A DNA stretch of 50,381 nucleotides, from the NCBI GenBank assembly GCA_030824555.1, contig JAVBXK010000024.1, positions 1 through 50,381 of the forward strand. The letters are read 5' to 3'. Shown in pieces: positions 1 through 8,346 of this stretch (positions are counted from its first letter, which is position 1; every line of letters starts with the position of its first letter). The notes under the pieces were generated by a model, which had not been told where the DNA came from, did no database searches, and saw only the letters and a list, made by a program, of their open reading frames with translations. The translations under genes and the position numbers were made by a program. This DNA comes from a bacterium (GTDB taxonomy: Bacteria; Pseudomonadota; Gammaproteobacteria; Burkholderiales; Burkholderiaceae_C).

Positions 1-711
1 TTGCTGCACATCACCAGCCTGACCAAGGTCTATGGCGCGGGCGACAACGCCGTGCACGCGCTGCGCGGCATTGACCTTGAGCTGCTGCGGGGCGAGGTGG
101 TGGTGTTGCTGGGGCCGTCGGGGTCGGGCAAGTCCACCCTGCTCAACATCCTGGGCGGGCTGGACGCAGCCACGGCGGGCAGCGTGCGGTTCGTGGGCGA
201 AGCCGACACCACGCTCGACATCTGCGCCCTGTCGCCCACCGATCTCACGCAGTACCGGCGCGACAAGGTGGGCTTCGTGTTCCAGTTCTACAACCTCATT
301 CCCAGCCTGACCGCCCGCGAGAACATCGACGTGGTGGCTGAACTCAGCCCCGGTGCGCTGCCTGCCGACGAGGTGCTGGGCCTGGTGGGGCTGGGTGCGC
401 GGGCCGAGCACTTTCCGTCCGAGCTGTCGGGCGGCGAGCAGCAGCGCGTGGCCATTGCCCGTGCACTGGTCAAGCGCCCGCCGTTGATGCTGTGCGACGA
501 GCCCACCGGCGCGCTGGACCTGCAAACCGGTATCCTGACGCTGCAAGCGCTGCTGGATGCCAACCGGCGCTTTGGCACCACCATGCTCATCGTCACGCAC
601 AACGCCGACATTGCCCGCATTGCCGACCGCGTGATCCACTTTGCCGACGGGGGCATACGCAGCATCACCGTCAACCCCGAACGGCTGGACCCGGCCCAGC
701 TGCACTGGTAA
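1..711 (+). CDS. ABC transporter ATP-binding protein, LolD/MacB type
   Basis: ATPase subunit that powers a MacB-like export or lipoprotein-handling ABC system at the inner membrane. All nucleotide-binding motifs are present: Walker [10 protein letters not shown] (about residues 38-46), signature LSGGEQQR (about 142-149), Walker [10 protein letters not shown] (about 162-170) and the switch histidine in IVTHN (about 200). At 236 residues it has the usual length of this family. The reading begins with a TTG on the first base of the window, so the true start may be this TTG or a codon just upstream. The permease follows 113 bases later and then the adaptor, which gives the usual ATPase-permease-adaptor layout. 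Family assignment is firm; the substrate cannot be read from the sequence. Confidence 0.93.
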   Translation: MLHITSLTKVYGAGDNAVHALRGIDLELLRGEVVVLLGPSGSGKSTLLNILGGLDAATAGSVRFVGEADTTLDICALSPTDLTQYRRDKVGFVFQFYNLIPSLTARENIDVVAELSPGALPADEVLGLVGLGARAEHFPSELSGGEQQRVAIARALVKRPPLMLCDEPTGALDLQTGILTLQALLDANRRFGTTMLIVTHNADIARIADRVIHFADGGIRSITVNPERLDPAQLHW

Positions 712-824
712 TGGCCCCAACCGCCAGACGCCGCCATGCCGCACTCACCCACGTTCGCCCCTTCGACCACGGTGACCACTTTGGCCGCCTTGGCCGAGCC
801 CGTTGAGCGCAAAGGCGGCTGCAC

Positions 825-3191
825 ATGACCCCGCTGCACCGCAAACTCTTTCGCGACCTGTGGCGCATGAAATCGCAGGCGCTGGCCGTGGCGCTGGTGC
901 TGGCCTGCGGCATCGGCATGCTGGTGATGTCGGTGGGCATGCAGGGCTCGCTGGAGCGTGCGCGTGACCGCTACTACCTGAACAACGGCATGGCCGACGT
1001 GCAAGCGCAGGCCGTGCGTGCGCCGCGCCGCCTGGGCGCGGAACTGGCCGAGCTGCCCGGCGTGACCGCGCTGGAGCTGCGGGCCGTGGGCCAGGCCCGC
1101 ATCAGCCTGCCGTGGGTGACCGAGCCGCTGGCGGCGCAACTGGTGTCGCTGCCCGACGAAGGCCTGCCCCGCGTCAACCGCCCGCTGCTGGTGGCGGGCC
1201 GCTGGCCCGAGCGCCAGGCCCAGGGCGAGGCGCTGGTGAACGAAGCCTTTGCCCAGGCCAACAACCTCACCCCCGGCAGCCGCCTGGACGTGGTGGTGCG
1301 CGGTCAGCGCCAGCGGCTGCACCTGGTGGGCGTGGCCAATTCGCCCGAATTTGTGTTTGTGAGCGCACCGGGCGAGCCGTTTCCGCAGCCCGCCCGCTTC
1401 GGCGTGCTGTGGATGCGCCAGGGCCAGCTGGAGCGGGCGCTGGACATGCACGGTGCCTTCAACGACGTGGTGCTGACCCTCTCCGACCCCACGCTGGACG
1501 CGCCGGTGCGCCAGGCCCTGCAAGACCGGCTGGCGGCCTACGGCGGCATGGAGCCCTTCGGGCGCGACCGCATGGTGTCGGCCCGTTTCCTGACGGAAGA
1601 GCTGGCGCAGCTGGGCAACATGGCGGCCACGCTGCCGCCCATTTTTCTGGCGGTGGCGGCGTTTTTGCTCAACGTCACGCTGTCGCGGCTGGTGGCCACC
1701 GAGCGGGCCAACATCGGCCTGCTGAAAGCCTTTGGCCACAGCAACGGGGCCGTGGCCCGCCACTACGCGGGCATGGCGCTGCTGCTGGGCGGCATGGGGC
1801 TGGTGCTGGGCATCGCGCTGGGCCATGTGTTTGGGGAGTGGATGTCCAGCATCTACCGCGCCGTGTACCGCCTGCCCGCGCTGCCTTTTCAGACCGATGC
1901 GAACACCTGGCTGCTGGCCTTTGGCGTGGGGTTGGCTGCTGCGCTGGCGGGTTCCCTGTCTGCCGTGGCGCAAGCCGTGCGGCTGACCCCCGCCGCCGCA
2001 CTGGCCCCACCGTCGCCCCCGCACTTTGGGGGGGGTGGGCAACGTGGCGGCACATCGTGGCTGGGCCAGCTCGACCCACTTACCCGCATCATCATCCGGA
2101 GGGTGGTGAGTGCGCCCCGGCGCTCGCTCAGCACGCTGGCGGGGGTGGCGCTGGCGCTGTCGGTGCTGGTGGTGTCGCAGCACTTTCCGGCGGGCATCGA
2201 GAAGTTTTTGCAGGTCACGTTCCGTGTGGCCAAAACGCAGGATGCCACCGTCACACTCACCGAAGCCGGTGGCCCCATGGCCCTGCACGCGCTGGCCCGC
2301 CTGCCCGGCGTGGAGGCGGTGGAGCCCTTCCGGGCCGTGGCCGTCAGCTACCACTTCAATGGCCGCAGCGTGCAAGACGCGCTGGTGGGCATGCCCGCCC
2401 AGCCCCAACTGGAGCGGCTGGTACAAACCGGCTCCGAAGCCGTGACCTTGCGCGGCGACGGGCTGGTGGCCTCGCGCGGGCTGGTCCGCCAGCTGCATGC
2501 CCAGGCAGGCGACGTGGTGCGGGTGGAAGTGACGCAGGGGCGGCGCATGCAGTTCGACCTGACCGTGGTGCAAGTGGCCGACCTGTGGGTGGGCTCCAGC
2601 GGCTACACCGAGCTGACCGCCCTGGGCAGGCTGTTGCAGGAGCCGGGCCGCATATCGGGCGCACACCTGCGCCTGCAGCCCGACCGCACCGATGCCTTCA
2701 ACGCCGCCGTGGCCGAACGCCCCGCGCTGGCGGGCCTGAGCCATGTGCGCCAGGCCGAAGCGTCCATGCGCCAGACCTTCTCGCAAGGCTCGGGCTTCAT
2801 GTCCACCCTGTTTCTGACCTTTGCCGGGATGATGGCCGCCGGTGTGGCCTACGCCACCGCCAGCGTCACCCTGGCCGAGCAGCAGCGCGACCTGGCCACC
2901 TTGCAGGTGCTGGGCTACACGCGCTGGCAGGTGTCGTATGTGATGCTGGGCGAGCTGGCGCTGCTGACCTTGCTGGCCCTGCCGCTGGGCCTGTGGGTGG
3001 GCTACGGCTTTGCCCTGTGGCTGATGGGCACCATGAGCAACGAGCTGTTCACCTTTCCCATGGTGGTGGACCCCGCCGCCTACGCCCGCTCGGCCCTGTT
3101 CGTGCTGGCCACCGTGGCCGTGTGCGCCGCCTGGGTGCGCCGCCAGGTGGACAAGGTTGACCTGGTGGCCAGTTTGAAATCGAGAGAGTGA
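825..3191 (+). CDS. FtsX-family ABC transporter permease
   Basis: Inner-membrane permease of 788 residues and partner of the ATPase at the window start. One membrane helix lies near residues 20-40, followed by a large periplasmic part. Three helices near 265-390 form the first FtsX block. A further helix near 435-455 and a second periplasmic part follow, with a final FtsX block of three helices at the C-terminus. The cytoplasmic coupling segments GLLKAFG and LATLQVLGYTRWQ are characteristic of FtsX/LolC/MacB permeases. The ATG at 825 has an AAAGGCGG ribosome site about nine bases upstream. The duplicated FtsX architecture matches DevC or YbbP-like permeases better than single-block MacB. The adaptor gene starts two bases after the stop, so the two are probably cotranslated. 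Confidence 0.92.
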   Translation: MTPLHRKLFRDLWRMKSQALAVALVLACGIGMLVMSVGMQGSLERARDRYYLNNGMADVQAQAVRAPRRLGAELAELPGVTALELRAVGQARISLPWVTEPLAAQLVSLPDEGLPRVNRPLLVAGRWPERQAQGEALVNEAFAQANNLTPGSRLDVVVRGQRQRLHLVGVANSPEFVFVSAPGEPFPQPARFGVLWMRQGQLERALDMHGAFNDVVLTLSDPTLDAPVRQALQDRLAAYGGMEPFGRDRMVSARFLTEELAQLGNMAATLPPIFLAVAAFLLNVTLSRLVATERANIGLLKAFGHSNGAVARHYAGMALLLGGMGLVLGIALGHVFGEWMSSIYRAVYRLPALPFQTDANTWLLAFGVGLAAALAGSLSAVAQAVRLTPAAALAPPSPPHFGGGGQRGGTSWLGQLDPLTRIIIRRVVSAPRRSLSTLAGVALALSVLVVSQHFPAGIEKFLQVTFRVAKTQDATVTLTEAGGPMALHALARLPGVEAVEPFRAVAVSYHFNGRSVQDALVGMPAQPQLERLVQTGSEAVTLRGDGLVASRGLVRQLHAQAGDVVRVEVTQGRRMQFDLTVVQVADLWVGSSGYTELTALGRLLQEPGRISGAHLRLQPDRTDAFNAAVAERPALAGLSHVRQAEASMRQTFSQGSGFMSTLFLTFAGMMAAGVAYATASVTLAEQQRDLATLQVLGYTRWQVSYVMLGELALLTLLALPLGLWVGYGFALWLMGTMSNELFTFPMVVDPAAYARSALFVLATVAVCAAWVRRQVDKVDLVASLKSRE

Positions 3192-3192
3192 T

Positions 3193-4341
3193 ATGACCAA
3201 AACACAACGCAGCCTGGCCCTGTGGGCCGCCCTGGGTGCCACGCTGGTGGCCGCATCGGCCTGGGCACTGTGGCCCAAGCCACTGACCCTGGAAGTGGTA
3301 CACCCCCACCGCGACACCCTGCGCGTGCAGCGCACCGACCAGGGCACCACCCGCGTGCGCGACCTGTACACCGTCAGCGCCCCCACCTCGGGCCTGCTGG
3401 AGCGCCTGAACCTGGAGGCGGGCGATGCCGTCACCGCCGGGCAAACGCTGGCCAGCCTGCGCGCCGCCCTGCCCGTGCCGCTGGACCCCCGCCGCCAGGC
3501 AGAAACCAAAGCGGCCGAAGCAGCCGCCCGCGCCCGGCTGGACGAAGCCCAGCTGCGCACCCGCCAGACCCTGAGCGAGCTGGAGCGCCAGCAAAAGCTG
3601 GCCGCGCAGCAAATGGTGTCAGACAGCGCCCTGACCGCCGCCCGCTCCGCCTGGGCCGAAGCCAGCGCCCGTCAAACCGCTGCCCAGGCCGACTGGGCCG
3701 CCGCGCAGGCCAGCCACCAGGGCGGCTGGGTGGCACCGGGGCGGCAGGCCCTGGCCATCAAAGCCCCCGTGGGCGGCGTGGTGCTGCGCACCCTGGTGCA
3801 CAGCGAAACCAGCGTGGCCGCAGGCACCCCGCTGCTGGAGCTGGGCGACCTGTCGGCCCTGGAAGCGGTGGCCGAATTCATCTCAGAAGACGCGGTGCAA
3901 ATGGCCCCCGGCGCACCCGCCAGCATCGAAAACTGGGGCGGCCCGCCCGTGCCCGCCAAGGTGCTGCGCGTGGAGCCGCTGGGCGAACGCAAGGTGTCGG
4001 CCCTGGGCGTGGAAGAACAGCGGGTGAAGGTGGTGCTGAGCCTGCAAAACCCACCCAAAGCCCTGGGCCACGGCTACCGGGTGGATGCCCGCGTGACCGT
4101 GCTGGAGCGCCCCAACGCCCTGCTGCTGCCGGTGGAATCCCTCATCCGCACAGCACAAGGCTGGCGTGCCTGGGTGCTGACCGACGGCCAGGCCCAACCC
4201 CGTACAGTGACCGTGGGCGACAGCGACGGCCAGCACCGCATGGTGACCGAGGGGCTGAGCGAAAGCGATGCCGTGGTGCTGCGCCCACCGCCTGGGTTGG
4301 TGGCGGGGCAGAGGGTGAAGGCGGAGACGGCGGGGAAGTGA
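3193..4341 (+). CDS. HlyD-family periplasmic adaptor (membrane fusion protein)
   Basis: Periplasmic adaptor of 382 residues that would link the inner-membrane permease to an outer-membrane channel. An N-terminal signal-anchor helix (about residues 8-26) is followed by the first half of a lipoyl-like hairpin (GLLERLNLEAGDAVTAGQ). An alanine- and glutamine-rich coiled coil spans about 97-175. The second lipoyl half (IKAPVGGVVLRTLVHSETS) and beta-barrel segments rich in VxRVEPLGE-type sequence follow. Start ATG lies two bases after the permease stop. No outer-membrane factor gene is visible in the window. The coding frame ends just before the AT-rich cassette insert, so the operon may originally have continued. 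Confidence 0.9.
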   Translation: MTKTQRSLALWAALGATLVAASAWALWPKPLTLEVVHPHRDTLRVQRTDQGTTRVRDLYTVSAPTSGLLERLNLEAGDAVTAGQTLASLRAALPVPLDPRRQAETKAAEAAARARLDEAQLRTRQTLSELERQQKLAAQQMVSDSALTAARSAWAEASARQTAAQADWAAAQASHQGGWVAPGRQALAIKAPVGGVVLRTLVHSETSVAAGTPLLELGDLSALEAVAEFISEDAVQMAPGAPASIENWGGPPVPAKVLRVEPLGERKVSALGVEEQRVKVVLSLQNPPKALGHGYRVDARVTVLERPNALLLPVESLIRTAQGWRAWVLTDGQAQPRTVTVGDSDGQHRMVTEGLSESDAVVLRPPPGLVAGQRVKAETAGK

Positions 4342-4415
4342 GCGGTGGTGCCCGTTGGAGATGGGCGGAATGAGGGGCCGGGTTTGTGGGTGAATTTATC
4401 CGGGGTGGTGAATGG

Positions 4416-5225
4416 ATGAATTCAGTGCAGGTGCTTGATTTGAAAGAATTTTCAGGAGGAAATTGTGATCAGAATATCTTGTATCGTTTGTTTTATTCCG
4501 CAGGGTCTGCGGGATATATTGAGTTAGGTATTTTGCGCATCCACATCGGGAACAAAACGGCATTCACTGAACAAGTTCGACAAGCAGTTGAAGAGTACGT
4601 AGAAAATCATCTCCCAGGCGATCAATTCTATCGAGAATATTTCTGGTTTATCTCTGATGGGAGTCTGCGAGAACGACTGGAAGAAGAGTTCCGCTCTGCC
4701 AGATATATCTACAAAATTCTGGAAGGCATGCAAGTAAAAGACTGGCTTCTATCCGCACAGGTGCGGGTTCAGATCCTTATGTATGCATCGATCTACGAAG
4801 CCGTAATACATCACGTTTTACTCCAAAACTATGCAACCAGTCCCGAGGTTGAGTCGTTAGTCTCCTATGAGCATCGCAAGCCCATCAACATATCCAGCGA
4901 TATCAGAAGCAAAATTCAAACCAAATACACTCCAACTGGAACCATTTCTGTTTATGAAGCAGAAACAAAAAAAATGGATGAACGTAAAATTGTTTTTGAA
5001 GACAAGGCTGAGACCGCCCTATCTCTTGGACTTATTAATCCAAAAATCAAAGATGTGGTTTGCAATGTTTATAGCTTGCGAAATGCCATTCACTTACACG
5101 CAGAAATTCGTCGTGGCATCGAATACGAAATAGAAGCGGCAAAAGATGCATACTGGCACTTGCAAGGCTTCTGCCAGCAAATTGCCGAAAAACTAGTTGC
5201 AGATGGAAAAACTTCGTTAGCATGA
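4416..5225 (+). CDS. hypothetical cassette protein with HEPN-like R-N-x-H motif
   Basis: Protein of 269 residues from ATG 4416, or 279 from an in-frame GTG at 4386; neither has a convincing ribosome site. I do not recognise a named family. The C-terminal third is helical and contains LRNAIHLH (about residues 221-228), which fits the R-x(4-6)-H signature of HEPN ribonucleases with the usual asparagine after the arginine. The N-terminal two thirds have no motif I can name. Base composition and codon use are clearly AT-richer than the flanking efflux genes, which suggests acquisition. An attC site follows 50 bases downstream, so this looks like an integron cassette gene. HEPN function is inferred from a short motif only; RNase activity is unproven. 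Confidence 0.7.
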   Translation: MNSVQVLDLKEFSGGNCDQNILYRLFYSAGSAGYIELGILRIHIGNKTAFTEQVRQAVEEYVENHLPGDQFYREYFWFISDGSLRERLEEEFRSARYIYKILEGMQVKDWLLSAQVRVQILMYASIYEAVIHHVLLQNYATSPEVESLVSYEHRKPINISSDIRSKIQTKYTPTGTISVYEAETKKMDERKIVFEDKAETALSLGLINPKIKDVVCNVYSLRNAIHLHAEIRRGIEYEIEAAKDAYWHLQGFCQQIAEKLVADGKTSLA

Positions 5226-5274
5226 GCACTTGGCCTCGAAAGAGAAGTTCTACTCCTTTCTAGATGCGTACGGT

Positions 5275-5373
5275 GCCTAACAACTCCGTCGAGAGGGACG
5301 ATTTGCAAGCTGCGCTTGCAAATGTCCTCGGCCGTTTCGCGGCCTCGGCCACCTCTCACGTCAAACGTTAGCC
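5275..5373 (+). other. attC recombination site 1
   Basis: A 99-base imperfect palindrome begins with GCCTAAC (R'', 5275-5281) and ends with GTTAGCC (R', 5367-5373). Inner complementary boxes GAGAGG and CCTCTC match L'' and L'. The central part can fold further through GATTTGCAAGC/GCTTGCAAAT and GGCCG-TTTCG-CGGCC. This is the box order of integron attC sites. Recombination would cut between G 5367 and T 5368. The next gene starts only nine bases after that point. Confidence 0.8.
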
Positions 5374-5376
5374 CTT

Positions 5377-5826
5377 ATGGGATTCTCCATGTCACCAACC
5401 ATCACAGCGTTGCTTTCAATATTTGGCGTAATTGTTGGGGCGTTTTTGCAAAACCACTTTGCCAAACAGAACAACCAAACCAAGCAGCTGTTGGAGTCTC
5501 GCAATCAAGCCTACGTTGATTTTCTAGAGGCCGTTTCTCTTGTTGTAGCTGCTCAGCGCATGGGCAAAAAGGATCAAGAGCTTGAACAATTGGCACGGTT
5601 AACCCATGCAAAAGCAAGAATATGCATCTTCGGGGAAGAATCAGTGGTCCGAAAACTTGCTTCTTTCTGGTCGGCGGGGGCGTCCCTCGAAACGGAAACC
5701 GAAATACTGGCTTTTACACGTTTTTGCCTAGATATCAGGCGTTCTCTCGGTCTTCAAGACAAGGAGTTATTGAATGGCGAAGTTTCACAGTTGCTTTTTT
5801 CTATCAAGCCGCCAAGACGTGGCTAA
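5377..5826 (+). CDS. hypothetical membrane-anchored cassette protein
   Basis: Protein of 149 residues with one N-terminal membrane helix (about residues 6-24, ITALLSIFGVIVGAFL). A polar helical region follows that is rich in Q, N, E and K and may form a coiled coil. No catalytic motif is visible and I cannot name a family. The ATG at 5377 lies nine bases after the cassette boundary in attC site 1. A second in-frame ATG is at 5389. The TAA stop lies inside the R'' box of attC site 2. This compact packing is typical of integron cassettes, where the gene fills nearly the whole cassette. It lies between two cassettes with HEPN-like motifs, but nothing in the sequence shows that the three act together. 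Confidence 0.75.
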   Translation: MGFSMSPTITALLSIFGVIVGAFLQNHFAKQNNQTKQLLESRNQAYVDFLEAVSLVVAAQRMGKKDQELEQLARLTHAKARICIFGEESVVRKLASFWSAGASLETETEILAFTRFCLDIRRSLGLQDKELLNGEVSQLLFSIKPPRRG

Positions 5827-5892
5827 CTTTACGCTCCAGCCGACAGTCAAGAAGCTACGCTTTTTGCCGTCGGCTGAGTTTTCACGTTGATG
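5821..5892 (+). other. attC recombination site 2
   Basis: A 72-base site runs from GGCTAAC (5821-5827) to GTTGATG (5886-5892). The paired inner boxes are CTCCAGCCGAC and GTCGGCTGAG. They differ by one extra C on the left arm, like the extrahelical base that orients attC sites. A terminal stem-loop CAAGAAGC-TAC-GCTTTTTG sits in the middle. The R'' box is the exact complement of G+TTAGCC at the start of the same cassette (5367-5373), which is the strongest evidence that this is a true cassette end. Confidence 0.8.
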
Positions 5893-5894
5893 TC

Positions 5895-6887
5895 ATGAAC
5901 ACCGTCGCGCCGAGCGCAACGATTCCTTCTGACCGACTAGGTCCTCCTGGTGTCGCTGGGGAACTCGTCGTCATCGCAATAATGGAGAACGAAACTCGAC
6001 GAGATGAGGATCGACTCCTTGACGGAACAGTTAGGCCTTTCAAAGTTTTTGCGCGGCTAGGTAAGACCGCTCTAATAGCGGAAAACATCAAGGGTGACTT
6101 CGGCCCCGAAGACGGCGAGTCCTACGTCATATTGCCCCCTGAAGTAGTGGCTGGTCGAGTACGTTGGGGCGGCTACATGATGGAATTCATGAAAAATGCC
6201 AGAGGAGAAAAATCCTTGGTGAAACTCCAGTGCACAGCAACCAGCCTCCAAGAAGCCAAGGCTGCTTTTCTCAAGTTTGCACTACCATTCTTGGACCACC
6301 TGGCTTACACGATGAATTGCCCGGTTTTCGTGCAGGCCATTCGAGTGGAAGACGTGAACAACCAGGTGCAGTCAATCGACTATGTTTCTCCGTACCGCAA
6401 AGCATCGGTGACTCAGCCGCTCACGGAAATTCCAGGCGAGCTCGCGCCGGTGTTTGCTATGTACCGGGAGGCAAAGAACTCTCACAGTGACTTCTACAAG
6501 TTCCTCTGCTATCACAAGATTCTGGACGGTCTCCTAGGAACTCTTCGCTCCTCAGTAAAAATTCGAGCGCGAAAGCAGAAGGTGGCGCTTATTACGCGCA
6601 GAGATCTTGTGCCGGATCATCCCGAGATCGCGACAGCGTACCGAACGCATGTTGGAACTCCTATGAAATCGTTCTACGACAGTGTCCTTACGCCGCAATT
6701 TCGGAACGCCATCGCGCATTTCATAACGAAGGATGGTGCGATCCTAAATCTGAGTGAGCCTTCCACACTATCCAGACATTCAGAGATCATGTTCGTCTCA
6801 GAGCTCTGCGTAAGAACAATGATCGAGTCGCACTTAGAGTTGCTGCAACAGTTGGCACCCAAACATGATGTTGAAGTCAAACGCTGA
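5895..6887 (+). CDS. hypothetical cassette protein with HEPN-type RNAIAHF motif
   Basis: Protein of 330 residues. The open frame extends upstream through the attC site, but the natural start is ATG 5895, eight bases after the cassette boundary at 5887. The C-terminal region carries FRNAIAHF (about residues 269-276). This is a standard HEPN signature: R270, N271 and H275, giving R-x(4)-H. It is preceded by a helical segment around 195-220 that could form the rest of a four-helix HEPN fold. The N-terminal half (about 1-165) is a mixed region without a motif I recognise. The layout recalls proteins annotated as MauJ-like, but I cannot confirm that. The TGA lies six bases before the next chromosomal gene and no complete attC follows, so the right end of this cassette is probably truncated. 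Confidence 0.75.
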   Translation: MNTVAPSATIPSDRLGPPGVAGELVVIAIMENETRRDEDRLLDGTVRPFKVFARLGKTALIAENIKGDFGPEDGESYVILPPEVVAGRVRWGGYMMEFMKNARGEKSLVKLQCTATSLQEAKAAFLKFALPFLDHLAYTMNCPVFVQAIRVEDVNNQVQSIDYVSPYRKASVTQPLTEIPGELAPVFAMYREAKNSHSDFYKFLCYHKILDGLLGTLRSSVKIRARKQKVALITRRDLVPDHPEIATAYRTHVGTPMKSFYDSVLTPQFRNAIAHFITKDGAILNLSEPSTLSRHSEIMFVSELCVRTMIESHLELLQQLAPKHDVEVKR

Positions 6888-6893
6888 ACCCCC

Positions 6894-7523
6894 ATGCCAT
6901 TCACAGACACCATCCAATCCTGGCAAGACGACCGGGGCTTTGGCTTCATTGAGCCCGCGCAAGGCGGGCAGGCCGTCTTTGTCCACATCAAATCGTTCAC
7001 ATCGCGCGGTGGCAGCAGGCCGCAGGTTGGCCAGCGGGTCATGTTTGAAGTCGAGCTGAACGCCCAGGGTAAGAAGCGGGCGAAGAACGTGGCGGTGGTC
7101 AGCGCCGCCGCCTCTACCGCCGCAGCGCCGCGTCAGCGACGGGCTGCCGACTCCCCGGCGCAGTGGGGCACGGCCAGCCTGTTTGCCCTGCCTGCTTTCC
7201 TGCTGGTTTACCTGGCGGTGGCCGTCATCTGGCGTGTGCCGAGCTGGGTGGCGGCGCTGTATTCGGGTGCCAGCGTGGTGTGTGCGCTGGTCTATGCCAT
7301 CGACAAATCAGCCGCCGTGGCCGGGCGGTGGCGGGTGTCGGAAAGCACGCTGCACACGCTGAGTCTGGTGGGCGGGTGGCCGGGCGCACTGGTTGCGCAG
7401 CAGGTGCTGCGCCACAAGTCGAACAAGGCTTCGTTTCGTGCGGCGTTCTGGGTCACGGTGGTGGCCAACGTGGCGGGCTTTGTTGCCATCCATTCGCCTC
7501 TGGCTACGGGCTGGCGGGTTTGA
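6894..7523 (+). CDS. cold-shock domain plus DUF1294 membrane protein
   Basis: Protein of 209 residues joining an N-terminal cold-shock nucleic-acid-binding domain to a C-terminal membrane DUF1294 domain. The cold-shock part shows RNP1-like GFGFIEP (about residues 15-21) and RNP2-like VFVHI (about 28-32). The linker near 65-85 is rich in Ala, Arg and Pro. Hydrophobic helices lie near 95-112, 116-134 and 183-200. The segment YAIDKSAA and the following GGWPGALVAQQ are typical of DUF1294. This fusion is common in proteobacteria and its exact role is unknown. The gene abuts the truncated cassette array. Its last codons and stop lie inside a 31-base sequence that recurs at 8347-8377. Confidence 0.88.
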   Translation: MPFTDTIQSWQDDRGFGFIEPAQGGQAVFVHIKSFTSRGGSRPQVGQRVMFEVELNAQGKKRAKNVAVVSAAASTAAAPRQRRAADSPAQWGTASLFALPAFLLVYLAVAVIWRVPSWVAALYSGASVVCALVYAIDKSAAVAGRWRVSESTLHTLSLVGGWPGALVAQQVLRHKSNKASFRAAFWVTVVANVAGFVAIHSPLATGWRV

Positions 7524-7539
7524 CAGCGGGTGTGGTGGC
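7509..7539 (+). repeat. 31-base direct repeat, copy 1 (spans the DUF1294 stop)
   Basis: GGCTGGCGGGTTTGACAGC followed by a GGTGTGGTGGC-type tail. It matches 8347-8377 with one mismatch (G versus C). Copy 1 encodes the final Gly-Trp-Arg-Val and the stop of the upstream gene. Both copies are preceded at a similar distance by TTCGCC or TCGCC and followed by an AT-rich repeat element. Confidence 0.85.
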
Positions 7540-7554
7540 GGTGGCTGCACATAT

Positions 7555-7625
7555 TTGAGAACAAAAACAGGCTTCCTCGCTTGATTGGCATTAATAGTTT
7601 GCTATATATTTAATTCAATAGCAAG
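7555..7625 (-). repeat. dispersed AT-rich repeat, copy E (inverted orientation)
   Basis: Read on the minus strand it contains ATAGCAAAC, then CAATCAAGCG and GCCTGTTTTTGT. This is the same order of blocks (ATAGC, AAGCG, AGCCTGTTTTT) as copies at 8401, 22645, 30258 and 44678. It is the most divergent of the five and lies between the DUF1294 and slyD genes. No gene is visible in 7524-7734. Confidence 0.5.
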
Positions 7626-7734
7626 CAACCCTAGCCAGTCAAGCGTGAGACTCATTTTTTCTTTATATTCCCGTCGAGCCACTGACCGGTTCACCGACAA
7701 TCCCCGCCTTTGCAGCACTTGACGCCACCCCCAC

Positions 7735-8205
7735 ATGAACATCACCAAAGACGCCGCCGTCACCATCACCTACAAGGTGACCTCCCCCCAGGGCAAACCG
7801 CTGGATGCTGGCGACATGGCCTACCTCCACGGGGGTTATGAAAACATTTTCCCCAAGGTCGAAGCCGCGCTCGATGGCCAGGCCGTGGGTTACAGCACCA
7901 CGTTGCAACTGTCGGTGGAAGACGCTTTTGGCCCCCGCGACGACAGCCTGGTGCGCACCATCCCCAAAAGCGAGTTCCCGCCCGGCGTGAAGGTGGGTGG
8001 GCAATTGCAAGGCATGGCCAACGACGGTCAGCCCGCCGTGTTCAATGTGGTCAAGATCAAGGGCCCCACGGTGCACCTGGACGGCAACCACCCCCTGGCG
8101 GGCCAGGCGCTGACGTTCAGCTGCAAGGTCACGGCCGTGCGCGCGGCCAGTGCCGAGGAGATTGCGCACCAGCATGTGCACGGGGCGCACGGGCACCAAC
8201 ACTGA
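7735..8205 (+). CDS. slyD: SlyD-type FKBP peptidyl-prolyl cis-trans isomerase
   Basis: Cytoplasmic prolyl isomerase and chaperone of 156 residues. The FKBP part (about residues 1-70) contains YLHGGYENIFPKVEAALDG and the following EDAFGPRDDSL. The insert-in-flap domain lies about 70-125, and FKBP strands resume with GNHPLAGQALTF. The tail (AHQHVHGAHGHQH) is short but histidine-rich, as in nickel-binding SlyD proteins that assist hydrogenase or urease maturation; E. coli SlyD has a much longer tail. Start ATG 7735 gives the standard N-terminus. No nickel genes are adjacent. The family assignment is firm. Confidence 0.92.
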   Translation: MNITKDAAVTITYKVTSPQGKPLDAGDMAYLHGGYENIFPKVEAALDGQAVGYSTTLQLSVEDAFGPRDDSLVRTIPKSEFPPGVKVGGQLQGMANDGQPAVFNVVKIKGPTVHLDGNHPLAGQALTFSCKVTAVRAASAEEIAHQHVHGAHGHQH

Positions 8206-8346
8206 GACCCGCGCGAACACTCGCCCAGCAGCGGCTGCTCAGGGCAGGCAAAGCGTTGGTGTACCGGCGCGAGGCAGCCCGCCCACCCGCTTCCAGGATC
8301 GGCCCATCATCCTTTCAGCGGGTGAGTCACTTCGCCGTTGACCGCA

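Larger units (their letters stand above)
4342..6893 (+). mobile_element. integrase-less integron cassette cluster (CALIN-like), three cassette genes
   Basis: An AT-richer block sits between the adaptor gene and the cold-shock/DUF1294 gene. It holds three short co-oriented genes separated by two attC-like sites (5275-5373 and 5821-5892). The middle cassette is well bounded. It opens with TTAGCC at 5368, and its own attC carries the exact complement GGCTAAC at 5821, as expected for a cassette that circularised through G/TTAGCC. Its gene starts nine bases after the boundary and its stop lies inside the attC, both normal for cassettes. The left edge of the first cassette is not clear (a GTTGGAG at 4354 is one possibility). 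The third cassette has no intact attC after its stop. No intI is present in the window. Confidence 0.72.

Noticed and set aside
288-3560. 1090-codon open frame on the minus strand
   Set aside because: It is the antisense shadow of the ATPase, permease and adaptor genes. Its translation is low-complexity (runs of H, Q, G and R) with no domain, while all three plus-strand genes have clear motifs.
4342-6893. Possible integron integrase or attI in the insert
   Set aside because: No tyrosine recombinase motif and no integrase-length gene on either strand. The left edge shows no convincing attI.
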